A program made the translations under genes and the position numbers. DNA of 64,000 bases from Tethya wilhelma (taxonomy: Eukaryota; Porifera; Demospongiae; Tethyida; Tethyidae). Shown here piece by piece: positions 11,416-22,690 of the stretch. Numbering within the stretch: the first letter of the stretch is position 1; each line of letters starts with the position of its first letter. Under the pieces are notes generated by a model. That model made no database searches. It saw nothing but the letters and a program-made list of their open reading frames with translations, and was not told the origin of the DNA. Location: positions 11,434,773 to 11,498,772 of the forward strand of contig CAXIPT010000001.1 of assembly GCA_964030475.1 (NCBI GenBank), written 5' to 3'.

Positions 11416-12510
11416 TATCCGACTGAGGTTCCTTTGATTCCTTTGAATCGTCATGAATCATTGTGTGGTGAGATTTGCCACATTTTCTACATGTGTTTGG
11501 ACTGGGACACTGCTTGGCAAAGTGACCCGGTTTGAGACAGTTGATGCACAGATTGTTGTTGCGAATGACAGACAACATCTTGCTTCGACTCATAGACTTA
11601 AACTGAGGACAAACAAAGAGAGCATGCTTGTCTCCTTTGCAGACAACGCAGTTGCTAGTTCCCACACTTGTTGTGGAAGAGACAGAGCGGCTCGTCTGAG
11701 TTTGAGATCCCTTTCTGAAATTGTCGCCTCGTGAAGATTTTGAACTTCTATCAGGCATTAAGCATTCAGATGCTTGAGCTTTTAAGTTGATGAACTCCAA
11801 GAATTTCTCATAGCCAGCCACCTTTCTGGAATCCTGGTCATGCCTCTGCCATTCAAATAGTGTGGTTTGATTTAGTTTAAGTTGGAGAAATGATGTGAGG
11901 AAGGGTCCATCAGGCTCATTTCCAAGACCCTTTAATGCTCTAATGTGTTGCTGTGCCGTGTCATGGAGACGACGCAACTCTTTTCCACTGCCATCTTTGA
12001 GATTTGGAATGTCGACAATTCTCTTAACATGGGCTTAATAAATAAGCTTGGGTCTATCATACCATGACTGCAGACAGGCAACTGCCTCTGCATATTGGTC
12101 TCCAGTGTGAGAGAGCTAGCCCTTCAACTGTGAGTGTTTTTAGAGCATTTTGCACACTGTTTGCGAGAAAGTGCTTTGCGAGCTCCAGAATCGGAAGCTG
12201 ATGAACACTTTTGTATGAGCTGCTGAACACCGAGCAAAACTGCGGAATAGTCTTCATCGTGACGATCTAACTCCTCTTGCTCTTTTGCAAGGGACTCCTC
12301 ATCCTTTTCGTCAATGAGGTCAATAATTGAAAAATGTTGCTCTTTGAACCTCGCATCCAATCCATGGAGGGTCAGAGTTAGCTGCTGTGCGAGCTCAAGG
12401 GTCGCAGGTTCATGAACCTCGGACTCAAGCCGTTTGAGTCGTGTCACAAGTTTAGTGATTGAGGCCTTTGCGGCGCCTCTTCGTTTTCTCAAATTTGTTA
12501 TTTCAGACAT
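11416..12510 (-). pseudogene. BEL/Pao gag with zinc knuckles
   Basis: The N-terminal open frame (12510-12124) begins MSEITNLRKRRGAAKASITK and is helical and acidic, like the gag region of BEL/Pao elements. A second frame (11977-11416) carries the C-terminal part: CVVCKGDKHALFVC, CINCLKPGHFAKQC and CRKCGKSHHTMIH, three Cys/His clusters typical of nucleic-acid binding in this superfamily. The two frames are separated by about 150 bases with stops. The second is interrupted at 11415 by the gypsy 3' LTR. It would package element RNA if intact; this copy is not. Confidence 0.8.
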
Positions 12511-12740
12511 TGTTATGTAAGCTTACATATAAACTTGACGGTATACAGTCGACTGATGACAAATCGTAACGAACAGTGATCACTATAATGAATTTGGAAA
12601 ACGAAAATTCACTTTCAAGTGCTTGCCACGATACCCTTGTATAGTGCACTCAACATCCAAATATCAAACTGTGATTCAAATATATATCTATCCGGCTCAA
12701 AGGAACAGAAATGTTAAGCTGAGTGTGTTGAATTCTCAGG
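12511..12740. other. AT-rich sequence between BEL gag and gypsy gag fragment, no feature
   Basis: This stretch should hold the 5' LTR of the BEL element but I see no terminal TG...CA pair, no primer site and no repeat partner in the window. Nothing else recognisable. Confidence 0.4.
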
Positions 12741-13499
12741 GTACGACACTGTCCTGGGGAAATTCGACCGATATTTCAAAAATGTGATCTTCGAATGGGC
12801 AAGATTCAACCGCAGGAACCAGCTGGAAGGGGAAAATGCCAAGAACTACATCACAGCTCTGCGACTATGCAGGCTTGAAAGATGAAATGATTCGAGACCG
12901 ACTAGTAGTTGGAATTTGAGACAGCTCGCTATCAGAGCGTCTTCAAATGGATGCTGAACTGACCCTAAAAAAGCATAGAAAGCAATCCGTCAACGTGAGG
13001 CTGTCCACAAGCAGCAAATGGCTCTAAAAAGGAGCTGAGCCAAACAGGCTGGAAGTGCTACAGAATGGCCCATACACAAAGACACACGGTAGCAGCCATC
13101 CCAAACAGCGTGGGACACAGAGAACATCGTGATGGAACAAAGGCACATGCACACGATGTGGGAGAGATGCACACCCTCGAGACAAATGCCCTGCAAGAGA
13201 TACAGAATGCCATTGTTGAAAGAAAAAGGGACAGCACAAAAATCATTGCCGAAACCACCACAGACTCCGTAACTACTTGTTACCAAGAAGAAGCTCAACA
13301 AAAAATCAAGAAAGAGGAAGAAAAACAAAGAGGCTTCTTGTGTTCAGCAATGCTCAGCACCAGCTACTCATCCTCCATCTACTACAGCTAGGCAAGAACA
13401 AAACAAAGCTGTGGACACCCCAATTAATACCCATTAACCCAGTTCTGTACCTGACTCTGGATCCTCAGAAGATGATTCCGAAGCTATTCAACTAATAAA
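12741..13499 (+). pseudogene. degenerate Ty3/gypsy gag fragment (second lineage)
   Basis: Broken frames read VLGKFDRYFKNVIFEWARFN, then GENAKNYITALRLC, then KDEMIRDRLVVGI, a stop, and SERLQMDAELTLKKA. This is the usual capsid signature of many animal gypsy elements, where the gag ends with a Cys/His knuckle; a CGRDAHPRDKC-like remnant is seen near 13160. The fragment is full of stops and is cut at 13499 by the 3' end of a Helitron inserted in it. It is unrelated to gypsy elements A and B in detail. Confidence 0.6.
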
Positions 13500-14544
13500 C
13501 TAGCATGATGTAGTACATCGAGGAGGCGAGCCTGAGCGCGTTATTTGTGGGAAGAGAACGCGCTGTATATTTTCTTGCGCTTGCGCAAAATGTCTAGGAA
13601 ACACGTGCTGTTGAAGAACAAGCAAGAGCAGTTACTCCAATGGTGGCAATGAGACAACTAAACCAGTACTCCATGGTACCTCGTACACTTGCTGTATAGG
13701 GGACTTTCACGGCTTGCAAACTCTTCTCACTCTTGACCAACCAGTTGCTAGGTCGTCGACTGTCAAGTACACTGTATAGGCATCTCCAGGGTGCATGTGC
13801 TGGCAGTTGTAGATATGAAGCACTCTCAATTGCATATTTGTGTTGAGTAGCTTCCCTCCGGTGCTGCTGTACTACACCTTGAAGAGCTCATGAGGCAGTA
13901 TTTCTTGATTGAGAAGAAGACGATATCTGTTTCAGAATGTCAGTGTCACTGTGAAATTGTCAATTAGCTGATTAGCTAGGAAGTTTTCTTAGTGTTGAAG
14001 AGCAATTTGGCCATCACTATGGGCGGAGCAAGTGTGAGAGGCTTGGCGTTGCTAGACTAGCATGGTGTCATAGTTGCTCAATATTAAATTTGCTCCTGCA
14101 TGAGGTGTAGTCTCTCTAGGTCTGCTTCAAGAGATGGTATCTCTCAGGAGTAGTGTCCCCATGGCACTGAGTGTCTGCTCAGATGCTTCAGCTCTAGACG
14201 AGGCCGTCTCAGCCTCAGGAGTGGTCTATGAAGTTGGTTTCAATTTGAGCTCTGACAGTCCGGCTCCTCATGAGTGGTCTGCGCAGCGTTGTCTCTGCGT
14301 CGAGTCTCCTTTCTCTTTCGCTTTCTCATAGATCTATGGCAAGCTACAGTCAAGTCTCTGCCGGACGTGTATATATTGCGCAATTCCAAATTTCAATATT
14401 TTTGTGACGTAATCTAGACTGCATATTACCGTTCGAATAATTTGAATATACGGAAAGTATCCACGGTGTACAAACCAACAAACCAACAAACAGAAATTTT
14501 ACCATTTGCAACGACTATGTGGGGCTCGCTCAGGCTCGCCCCAA
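13500..14544 (-). mobile_element. non-autonomous Helitron, family H
   Basis: Read on the minus strand, the element starts TTGGGGCGAGCCTGAGCGAG at 14544, preceded by A, and ends with GGCTCGCCTCC, a GATG...CATC hairpin, and CTAG at 13500, followed by T. The body matches, piece by piece, the copy at 42853-49358. No convincing coding frame is seen. The element lies inside the gypsy gag remnant. The outer motif GGGGCGAGCC is present inverted near the 3' end, giving subterminal inverted repeats. Confidence 0.75.
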
Positions 14545-14986
14545 TTACAATGAAGTGTCTTTAAGTGTAAGGATCAAGCCCCTGCATGGAGTACAGTACA
14601 AAGAAGGCAAGCAGGAAGGGTGGATAGAAGTGAAACGAAGAAAAAGAGTAAAGAGACAGACACTTAGTGGTATTAAACATAGTGGATGTTGAGGGTGCTC
14701 GTGAAGTCAGGTATGGAGTGCGTAGTGATGTCCCAGGCTTGTTTATTAGAAAAGGATGTACAACAAGTAGTGTTAACTGGACACCGATAAAACCTCATTC
14801 ACCTATATCTTCAAGATTACATTCCCATACTAAATAAATCAATGAATTCGACTACATCAATGCAAGCATTTAACTCTAATTCATGTTATTGTTTGTTATT
14901 TGTTTTAGTTTTGTTTTGTTTCTCAGCAGTTATGATGTCTGTCTGTCAGCCAAGCCATTGAGTCTTGGCTGTAAATTCCATGATAA
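14545..14986. other. non-coding stretch, no recognised feature
   Basis: AT-rich sequence between the Helitron 5' end and the next element. The short frames are not conserved anywhere else in the window and no repeat was recognised. Confidence 0.4.
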
Positions 14987-15242
14987 TTCCCAGTACGGTA
15001 GTACTGGGTACACAGGAATGGCACGGATGGCCCATTAGCGCAATACAAATATTCATGCGAAAGCACTAAAAGGCTTCTAAAGCTACTATTTAGCTCTTTC
15101 TCTTTCTAATGAGCCTAAAAACATGGCCTAAAAACATCGCTAAACAAACACAAACATGTCAAACCTCCAATGTTCTCCATCTTCTTCTTATTTTTCTTAT
15201 TTTTCTATCTTGGTTCAAATTTTCTCAGAGACTATTCACTTT
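14987..15242 (-). mobile_element. HL family copy 1 (3' part only)
   Basis: It starts TTCCCAGTACGGTAGTACTG after an A and continues with GGAATGGCACGGATGGCCCA and the CCATCTTCTTCTT tract shared by all HL copies. Read in element orientation (minus), this is the 3' half ending in the hairpin. It is cut by the N at 15243, where unrelated gypsy gag begins. Confidence 0.85.
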
Positions 15243-15243
15243 N
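15243..15243. other. single N, probable assembly join
   Basis: The N separates the middle of an HL element from the middle of a gypsy gag gene. Neither feature continues on the other side. Confidence 0.7.
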
Positions 15244-16821
15244 ACGACTGAACAACTCATCAAAACTCTCCTCAGCTCTTGGAGCACCTAGCTTTCGCTG
15301 CCAACGTGGCAAAAGAGCTTGGAAAAACCTTCCCTTTAAAAGCCGATCTAGATCCTTGCCAGTCAATGTGGGAAAAGCTCGCTTAGCCAATTTCTGCAGC
15401 TGCAGGCCTAACTGCTCAATAGATTGCTCTTTCTGTGTCAATTGGTGGAATTCCATTCCTCTAAGCTCTTCGATGTCTACGGGCCTAAACTTAGCCTTTA
15501 ATGCATCAACAGTGGCATCATAACTGGCTTTGACCTCATCAGACAGCAGTCGATAAGTCTGATAGGCATTTCTGCTAAGTGACATCTTCAAATTATAGCG
15601 ACGCATGTCGTCCGACCAGCCCGATAGCTTAGCACGCTCTTCAAATTGTTCTATCCACCGCTCAAACCCTTCCTCCAGCGCCTGCTCACCCTCACCACTA
15701 TAGCGTGGAATAGGAGGTAGACTTTGGGCAGACACCGCCTTAGTTTGTGCTTCCACCATAGCTGTTTGGGTTTGCACAAGTTGGGTTAATTGCTGCATCA
15801 GCACACTACTAGATCCCTTATCTATCTCTGTTGTGGCACCACCACTATTGGGATGTACTCCAGAACTGACCACAGCTGGTAACTCTACACCCACAACTGT
15901 CCCAGCTGAGTCACTATTGAGGCCCAGGGGAGGCTCTATAGTACTATCAGCACCCACAAGTGAATTAGGGCAATGCTGAACAGACAGTGGTTCTCTGGAC
16001 ATGCTGGGAAGAGGCGAATTCCTGTGGTCACCAGAAGTTTCCACTTCAAAGCTAACAACCCTCTCATTGGTCTCTCGATCACCATTAATGGCCATCTCTC
16101 TCAGACCAGTACACGTACTACCCTCAGTACGCTCACACAACACACCACTACTACTCTCATCCCTCTGAGCACTCACCTTGCCACTTGGTGTACCTCGCTC
16201 AGGGCACTCCCAGTCCCTCAGCTTGCCACGTAGCTCGGCGATTAGAGCCTTGTTGTGTTGGTGTTCCCAGCGGTACCACTCTCTTTCCCGATCGAACTGC
16301 CTCCGCATCTCCTCGATCCTTCTCAACTCAGCCAGCTCTCTAAGAGTCTCCGACTCTTGTGCCCTTGAATCTGCCTCATCTAGTTGGGCCCGTAGGCTTG
16401 TTAGGGTGTCCTCCTGTTGCCGACACACAGCTTCTAACTCTCCAACCCGCATACGCTGCTCCTCAGCGTCGTCCTTGGCTTCATCGGCCGTTTGCTGCAT
16501 TTCCAAGAGTTGGCGAGAAAAGTCCACCTGCGCGCTACCAGCTTCACTCACAGCTTGCTGTACACGGCGGTTGCAATCTGTTCGAACTTTCTCCACTTCC
16601 ACCTCGGCCATCAACAACTTCTCCTGGAGCTCTTGCAGCTCTAGTTCACGGGAGGAGTTCTGGTCACCACAACTATTCCCTTGCTCCTCCATCTGGTTCG
16701 CTCCGTCAGTGCTTCTCTCTGTTTCCGTTGCCACTTCGTGGTCACGTCCACTCCGCAGCCTACTCAGATTTTCGGTCGGTTCAGAGATCGAGAGCAAACT
16801 GTTCAGCTCTCGTTGCGACAT
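15244..16821 (-). CDS. gag of the A-related gypsy copy, 3' end missing
   Basis: An uninterrupted frame of more than 520 residues starts MSQRELNSLLSISEPTENLS. Residues about 20-200 form a Glu/Gln-rich coiled coil; after a linker of low complexity comes the capsid-like region (LEEGFERWIEQFEERAKLSG, then AYQTYRLLSDEVKASYDATV and a LLKGRFFQALLPRWQRKLGA stretch). The frame runs into the N, so the zinc knuckle and pol are not seen. It is much better preserved than the gag of element A and shows where A has gained stop codons and lost sequence. It would build the element's particle; whether it is expressed cannot be judged. Confidence 0.85.
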
Positions 16822-17071
16822 CTAGACTATCCTGATCCTGGCAGGGTCCGCCAATTGTAACGCCACCCCTTCCCGCTGGCTAGCTCTGACTGCGTCTTTT
16901 AGTATTAACAACTTATTATTAGATCTCAGCAGAAGGCATGGCCTCACAAGAAAACAACAAGAAGCACACATTCACAACCAACAACAACTGAAGACAAGAG
17001 AGACTTTTAAATTGCACAAATCACCAATACTTTACCACAATAATAATTACATCACTTCCTGTTATGTCACA
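15244..17071 (-). mobile_element. Ty3/gypsy element, A-related copy: 5' LTR and gag only
   Basis: On the minus strand it begins with a 216-base LTR (17071-16856) that is clearly related to the LTR of element A but differs by several substitutions and by ACAACAAG where A has a T/A-rich run. After a short leader containing GGCGGACCCTGCCAGG comes the gag gene. Everything after the capsid region is missing because the sequence stops at the N. The LTR sits inside the integrase region of a Copia element. Confidence 0.9.
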
Positions 17072-18322
17072 GTTATGTGCAGTGCTTGTGTAGCCAATGA
17101 ATCTCAGCTTCTCTGCTTTGCTGTCTAACTTCTTTCTACTTCCTTCTGGGACATGAGTGTAGACTATACACCCAAAGACTCGAATGTGTTTCAAGTCTGG
17201 TTTCTCACCATACCACCGTTCATAGGGTGTTTCACCCAACGGTAGTGCAGTTGTCACCATTCGATTGCGTAGGTACACTGCAGTTTCCACTGCTTCTGCC
17301 CAGTATGCATTACTGAGACCAGCGTGTCTTATCATTGTGCGGGCAGCTTCTGTCAGTGTCCGATTGAGACGCTCAGAGACTCCATTCTGCTGTGGTGAGT
17401 AGGCAGCAGTGAATTCAGCATGTATTCCACGCTCCTTCAGATATCTCTTGAACTCCTCTGACAGGTATTCTCCACCTCTGTCAGCTCACAAGGCTTTTAT
17501 ACTCTGACCGGACTCCTTTTCAACTGCAGCTTTGAATTCCTTGAACTTCTCCAGTGCTTCTGACTTTTCCTTCAAGAAATAGGCTTTGCAGCAACGAGAG
17601 TAGTCGTCTGTAAATGTAATGAAATACCGACTTCCTCCAAATGACTTGGTTTGCATAGGACCACAGATGTCGGTGTGCACTAGTTGTAACCTCTCCGTTG
17701 ACTTGATTTCTTTCAAGGGTCTGTGAGGCGCTCGGTGCATCTTCCCTTGTATGCAAGCCTCACACAGCCTCCTTTCGTGTCCACCACGAAGACTCAATCC
17801 TGAAGCACTCTTTTCCAGCTGACATAACTGGTTTGAGTTAACATGTGCTAGCCTCTGATGCCAGAGCTCAATGTCACTGACTTGTGACTCTTGAGAAACT
17901 TGAGCACTCTCCACTGACGGCTTATGCACTTCACAGTCAAGCTTGTACAGCTTCCCGACTGTCGACCCAACGGCAACTAGCTGATGTTTTTCGTCACGTA
18001 TCCAACAATACTTTTGACCAAAGGATACCACCTTCTGATTCAGTGCTGCTGCATGAACACTGAAAAGGTTGCTCGCGAGCTTTGGAACGTATAGGACATC
18101 AGTCAACCAACCTGGGATTCTCTTTCCCCGACGAAGTTCTGTCACTATCTTGACGCGACCCACTCCCAGAGCTTTTACAGTGTGCCCATCACCAAGTCCA
18201 ACCAATTCAGGTGTGTCAAACTCTCTGAAGTTGCGAAGTACTTTTTTCTGAAATGTCATATGTTGACTTGTGCCTGAGTAGATGATCCAATCTTCATAAC
18301 ACTCTTCACCTCTTGTCACCAT
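17072..18322 (-). pseudogene. Copia protease and integrase, inactive protease site, nonsense codon
   Basis: The frame starts near 18322 with DWIIYSGTSQHMTF. In Copia proteases this motif is an aspartate-Ser-Gly; here the codon at 18278-18280 gives Tyr, so the catalytic Asp is lost. The GAG-pre-integrase zinc region follows: LWHQRLAHVN, then LCEACIQGKMHR. The integrase core has D in LVHTDICGPM and D in FTDDYSR. A stop codon at 17486-17488 interrupts just before the second catalytic region (ADRGGEY). Further down come QQNGVSERLNRTLTEAA and NAYWAEAVETAVYLRNRM, then KHIRVFGCIVYTHVP. The gene ends at the gypsy LTR. Confidence 0.9.
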
Positions 18323-19790
18323 AAAAATGTCTGAGCTACATCCGAGTCAGATTCCTCCTGGGTCTCTTCAGCTTTCTTGACACGATGTTGAGTTGGTTTT
18401 GACTTCTTTGACTTGTCCTCCTTCTCAGGACATTCTCGAGCATAATGACCGCTCTTCCCACAAGCATAGCAGTTACCTGGTTTCCTGCTATTGCCAAACT
18501 TTCGTCCTGCCTTCAATGCAGAGTCACTCTTCGACTCCGTGCCTCCTGAGGATCTATTAGGCTTCTTTTGCCTCTGCTCCTCATCAAGCAGTGCCTGCCT
18601 CACAAACACCATGGACAGCTCATCATCACCTCGAGGTAGAAGTGCTGTTACAAGTGTAGGATAAGCATCCTATACACTTCGGAGTAACACTGCAACTTTG
18701 TGGATTTCCTCAATCCCCTCTCCAATGGCAGACAGCTGATCTGCCAACTCATCTAGCCTCCGCAGGTGATCTGAAATTTGTGCTCCCTGCTTCATACGGA
18801 GCCCGTAGAATTGCATCAGAGTGAAGACTTTGTTACTGACAGTCTTCCTCTCAAAGGATTGAGACAGGGTATTCCACATCCCTTTAGGAGTATGACAACT
18901 CATGACCATTGGCACATACCTTTGTCCAATGCACTGTAGAATACAGTAGAACGCCTTCTGATGGTTGCTCTCCACAACCGCTCAGGTACATTAAGGACTG
19001 GGACTAAACGCGCTAACGCGCATTGCGCTTAATGATGAATGAATATGCAAATTTTTACGTGGTGATCACGTGCGCCAGTAGTACTTTGTACAACGCCCAC
19101 TAATAATGGCCGTATGTCAGCTAAAAACCAAGACGAGTTTTAGGCGGTAGGTAAAAAGTGCTTGACAAGGCTTGGTACTACGCTAGTTGAACTCTATTGG
19201 GTATAAAGAGCTACCAAACTTATATTCATGGCGATGGATCAACCCTAAAGTGAGTTATGACAATAAATATAGGCTCTTGTGTATGGTAAATTAAGGTTTT
19301 TATATGATAACTCACCGTTGGTGAATTCAGCTGCCTTAAATATAAGTTTGGTGTTTGTTCAGATCCTATAGACTATACTGAGCAAGTTGAAATAAGCTTA
19401 GCGGGAAGTTTTATCTACCGCCTATTTCAATTTTGCCGTTCGAGGTACCTGAAGAGATGAAGCCATATCTCTACATGTGAATATGGTGGGCGGGGCTAGT
19501 ATGACGTCATGTTCTTAGTAGGGGGTACCCTCCATTATAGAAAAGGTTTGGTGTAAATGGGTACTGTAGCTTTAGAGATATGAGCCTTTAGTTTAGCATA
19601 AAATATCACTCAAAAATTGCTGGTCCCGGTCCTTAATGCACCTGAGCGGCTCTATTGTTTCTGTCACATAGCCCCACAGATCAGCAGCCTTCAAAGCATG
19701 CATCACTTGGAACTTCCAGACCAGCCAGTCCTTCTCACTCTTGAGTTGAGGGATATTCACAAACAGCTTCTCGACAGCTGCAGCAGCCAT
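18316..19790 (-). pseudogene. Copia gag with CCHC knuckle, split by a DNA transposon
   Basis: The start MAAAAVEKLFVNIPQLKSEK at 19790 and the following WLVWKFQVMHALKAADLWGY are typical of the Copia gag N-terminus (DUF4219/UBN2-like). The frame is interrupted at 19646-18981 by a TIR element; the next segment (18980 down) continues with ESNHQKAFYCILQCIGQRYV and MWNTLSQSFERKTVSNKVF. A zinc knuckle, CYACGKSGHYAREC, lies near 18450. One stop and a frame change near 18668-18612 are additional damage. Excluding the inserted element and one CG leaves the reading frame continuous across the site. Confidence 0.85.
18981..19646. mobile_element. TIR transposon family 'CTCAGG', copy T1
   Basis: Terminal inverted repeats of about 25 bases start CTCAGGTACATTAAGGACTG on the left; the right end is CCTTAATGCACCTGAG. 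CG is present on both sides (18979-18980 and 19647-19648), a 2-bp target duplication. The 666-base interior has no long open frame. It lies in the Copia gag. Related copies are at 23858-24705 and 38996-39808. Confidence 0.9.
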
Positions 19791-19926
19791 TCTGCCAGTG
19801 ATCTTCCCACGAACAGGACTCGACAGCTATAACACTACAGTAACACCTAGTTACACTTGCTGAGACTTGACTACGACTAAACTTCAACAGACTCGTGCAG
19901 CAGGTAGGGATACTGGGCCCATAACC

Positions 19927-20224
19927 TGTTCTAAAATGACAGTGAACTAGATCAGCTTAAACAACTTTAATGACAGAAACTTAATAATAGCAATACAAAG
20001 ACACTTTGACAACTTAACAGACTCAACAACTCTACAGACTAACTTACACACAAACCAAGCTACTTAAATACTCTATTGTAGAGTCTCTAGAACCAGCTAG
20101 AAAGCTCCATGCACAAACTTATACACCTAAGCAAGACTAGTATACTCTAGCTTAAACTATAATGTCCTAGAATGTTCTGTCCAAACAATGACATACATGT
20201 AATTATGAAATCGCTCTTACAACA
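19927..20224 (-). repeat. putative Copia 5' LTR
   Basis: The segment is 298 bases long, beginning TGTTGTAAGAGCG and ending AGAACA on the minus strand, with short inverted termini TGTT...AACA. It is upstream of gag at the right distance and followed by a primer-site-like TATGGGCCCAG. The matching 3' LTR is not in the window, so the borders are inferred. Confidence 0.55.
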
Positions 20225-20404
20225 GCATGTCACAAATTCGGCACATGACTACTTGCGTTTTACGCAGTGGCTATTGATCCGGTAGCCGGACGACCTTTTC
20301 CAATACTATTGATCCAGCAGCCGATCACGTGACGCTACACGTGGACGTATACGAGATGGCAAATAATTACTTGTCAATTTTCCTTCAGTCTGATTTTGTG
20401 AACC

Positions 20405-22690
20405 ATGTTAGCTAGTACAGACACGGACACAGGCGTAGATGGGATTGTTTCGTTCATCCCTGGAGAGATGTTTGAGTGTTATGATGATTTGAAGGAATAA
20501 GTCAGCGACTACGAGAGATCCCACAATATGCAACTGTGCCACAGTGACTCCAGAACGCTTGAAGCTGCAATGAAGAGGGCTCCCAGACGGGCTAAAGAAG
20601 CAAAGAGAGAGCTTGTTTACTATAGCATAAACCTTTCTTGTGTGTTTGGAGGTAAGAAGTATCGCAGCAAATGTAGTGGGAAAAGGCCTCAACAAAGGTG
20701 ATTTATGACTGTGAGTAATGTGTTACAGACAATCACTCGAGAATTTTTTGTGCACTATATTAGTACTATCAATCAAGATTGTAAAGCTGGGATCAAACTT
20801 GGATTGAGTGATGATGCTCAGCATTTAGTAGTGACAGAAGTAAATGAAGATCACAATCACCATATCAGTAAAGTGAGTTTGCATAAGTAACTTGGAAATT
20901 GCATCCTTGTTTCAATACCTAATTTCATATGTTTAGGCCATTTACGATCACCTACCTCGTCAACGTCATCTTGATTCTGACACAAATAAGGAAGCAGAAA
21001 AGCTAATCAAGATGAAAGTGAATAAGAAACTTCTACAACAGCATTTAACTGAAGTCACAGGCAAAGTAGTTACTCTGAAGGACATTTCTAATGTACAAAC
21101 TTCTTTGAACAAACCTGAAGAGAGCATTGAAGCTGTTGTTGGTACTCTAAAGAAGATTGACGGTACTACAAAGTGTTCACTGATTTCTGTATACAGTATT
21201 ATCTTTTACAAACTACTTTGTAAACCACAGGTTCCACAGTTGAGGTGTTCACTGATAAAGAAAATACTTTAACAGGTCTTCTCTTCCAAGATAATCTAAT
21301 GAAGACAGCTTTCTCAGCATACCCAGAGGTACTATTGGTGGATGCCACTTACAAGCTTACGAATTTGAGAATGCCAGTGTACCTCATGATGTCAAGTGAT
21401 GGGAATGGCCAAGGTGAAATTGTCCTCGTCTGTTTAACAGCTCTTGAAACCGAAGAAGCCATTGGCGAAATGGTGCGCTCATTTAAGAAGTCGAATCCTA
21501 GATGGACGGAAACCAAAGTGGTGTTAACCGATAAAGACTTTAACGAGAGAACAGTGTTCAACAAGGAATTTCCCAATGCAGCGCTTCATATTTGCTTGTT
21601 CCACACCCTCAGGAGTTTCAGGCGAGAAGTGACAACGGAGAAGATGAGCATTCGTCCAGGACAGAGAGAACATGCACTTGAGATCATAACAAAGCTGGCA
21701 TATTCAAAATCTGAAGATGAATATGATCAATACTATCAAGATCTACTTCAGTCAGGGCTAACAAATGTGATATCTTACTACAATGCTAATTGGCATGAGA
21801 TCCGGCACGAGTGGGTTGATTGCTTCAAAGGAGTGAGCTTCACACTTGGAGAGAGGACTAACAACCGCCTTGAGAATATGAATGGAAAGATAAAAGTGTT
21901 TGCTCTCGGTAAGGAACTTTATTGCACTTACAATTTTTTAGATTTTTATATGTACACTATAGGTACAGCACTCTTCCAAAGTTCTTTGAGCAATTTTTTG
22001 CTGTCCTGTCATCATTGAGAAACGAGCGTGACCATTGTATACTTATGGCACTCGCAAAAAAGAAGGTCAACATTGCTGATCCTATTGAAATTGAGTATGC
22101 AGCGATTTTAACTCCGTACGCATTGTCTTTTGTTTCGAAACAACTTTCTCTTCGCCGCAAAGTTGGAATCATTCAGGAATCTGATGCTGTGTGTGATGTA
22201 TCATCATCAGAGGGAATTCTCAAAACTACAGCAGAAAGCTGTAGTTGCAAGTTTCGAACCAGCACATACTTACCTTGTCGTCATATGTTTGCTGTTAGAG
22301 AGAGAAAACAGCTTTCATTGTTTGATGGTGATGTGGTAGCATACCGGTGGACTTTACAGTATATGAAAGAAGTGTCCCTTACCAAAGGTAGTTCTGCTGG
22401 TGATGATACATTTCAGGTAAATGTTTGTTTTATATATTTCAACCAATTAAGTTACATCAATTTTATGCATGTAGATTACCACTATTGGAAAAGACCATGC
22501 TAAAGCTGTGTTGAGTCAGCATCAAAAGTTTCATAAAGCACAGCAAGTTACACAACAGCTTGCTACCATGTGTTCTGAAGGTGGTATGGATGAATTCAAG
22601 GAGTGCTAAGCATGCTAAGAGATAGCTGGGCAAATGGAGTGCAAGTGGTTCTCAGTTCTAATCCATCTACAAGCTCAGGTTAGCTTCATA
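20405..22690 (+). pseudogene. MULE/ZSWIM-type transposase gene with introns, broken
   Basis: From ATG at 20405 the frame reads IVSFIPGEMFECYDDLKE, then TAA, then SDYERSHNMQLCHSDSRTLE. A second stop lies at 20700-20702 (CAAAGGTGA). Introns with GT-AG borders are seen at 20873-20936, 21163-21230, 21909-21962 and about 22418-22474. The core has the MULE features: D in EVLLVDATYKLTNLRMP, D in VVLTDKDFNE, the FHTLRSFRREV region, and a SWIM zinc finger (CSCKFRTSTYLPCRHMFA, CxC...CxH). A one-base deletion near 21892 puts the exon before the third intron out of frame with the next. The arrangement resembles animal ZSWIM1/3-like proteins, which derive from MULE transposases. Terminal inverted repeats were not found. 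Its exact 3' end is uncertain. Confidence 0.8.

Larger units (their letters stand above)
2753..12510 (-). mobile_element. BEL/Pao retrotransposon, truncated and split by a gypsy element
   Basis: On the minus strand the order is a gag-like coding region (12510 to 11416), an inserted gypsy element (11415-4629), then protease and reverse transcriptase (4628 to 2753). The 4-bp TATC occurs on both sides of the gypsy insertion, and the BEL reading frame resumes on the far side. No LTR was recognised upstream of 12510, and the 3' half of pol is cut at 2752 by the Helitron end. It is therefore a dead partial copy. Confidence 0.8.
17072..20224 (-). mobile_element. Copia retrotransposon, truncated by gypsy insertion
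   Basis: The order on the minus strand is a putative 5' LTR (20224-19927), gag (19790 to about 18316), protease and integrase (18322 to 17072). Reverse transcriptase and the 3' LTR are missing: the frame ends where the gypsy LTR begins at 17071. Just inside the LTR the minus strand reads TTATGGGCCCAGTATC, a primer-site-like sequence. A DNA transposon (18981-19646) is inserted in gag. Confidence 0.85.
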
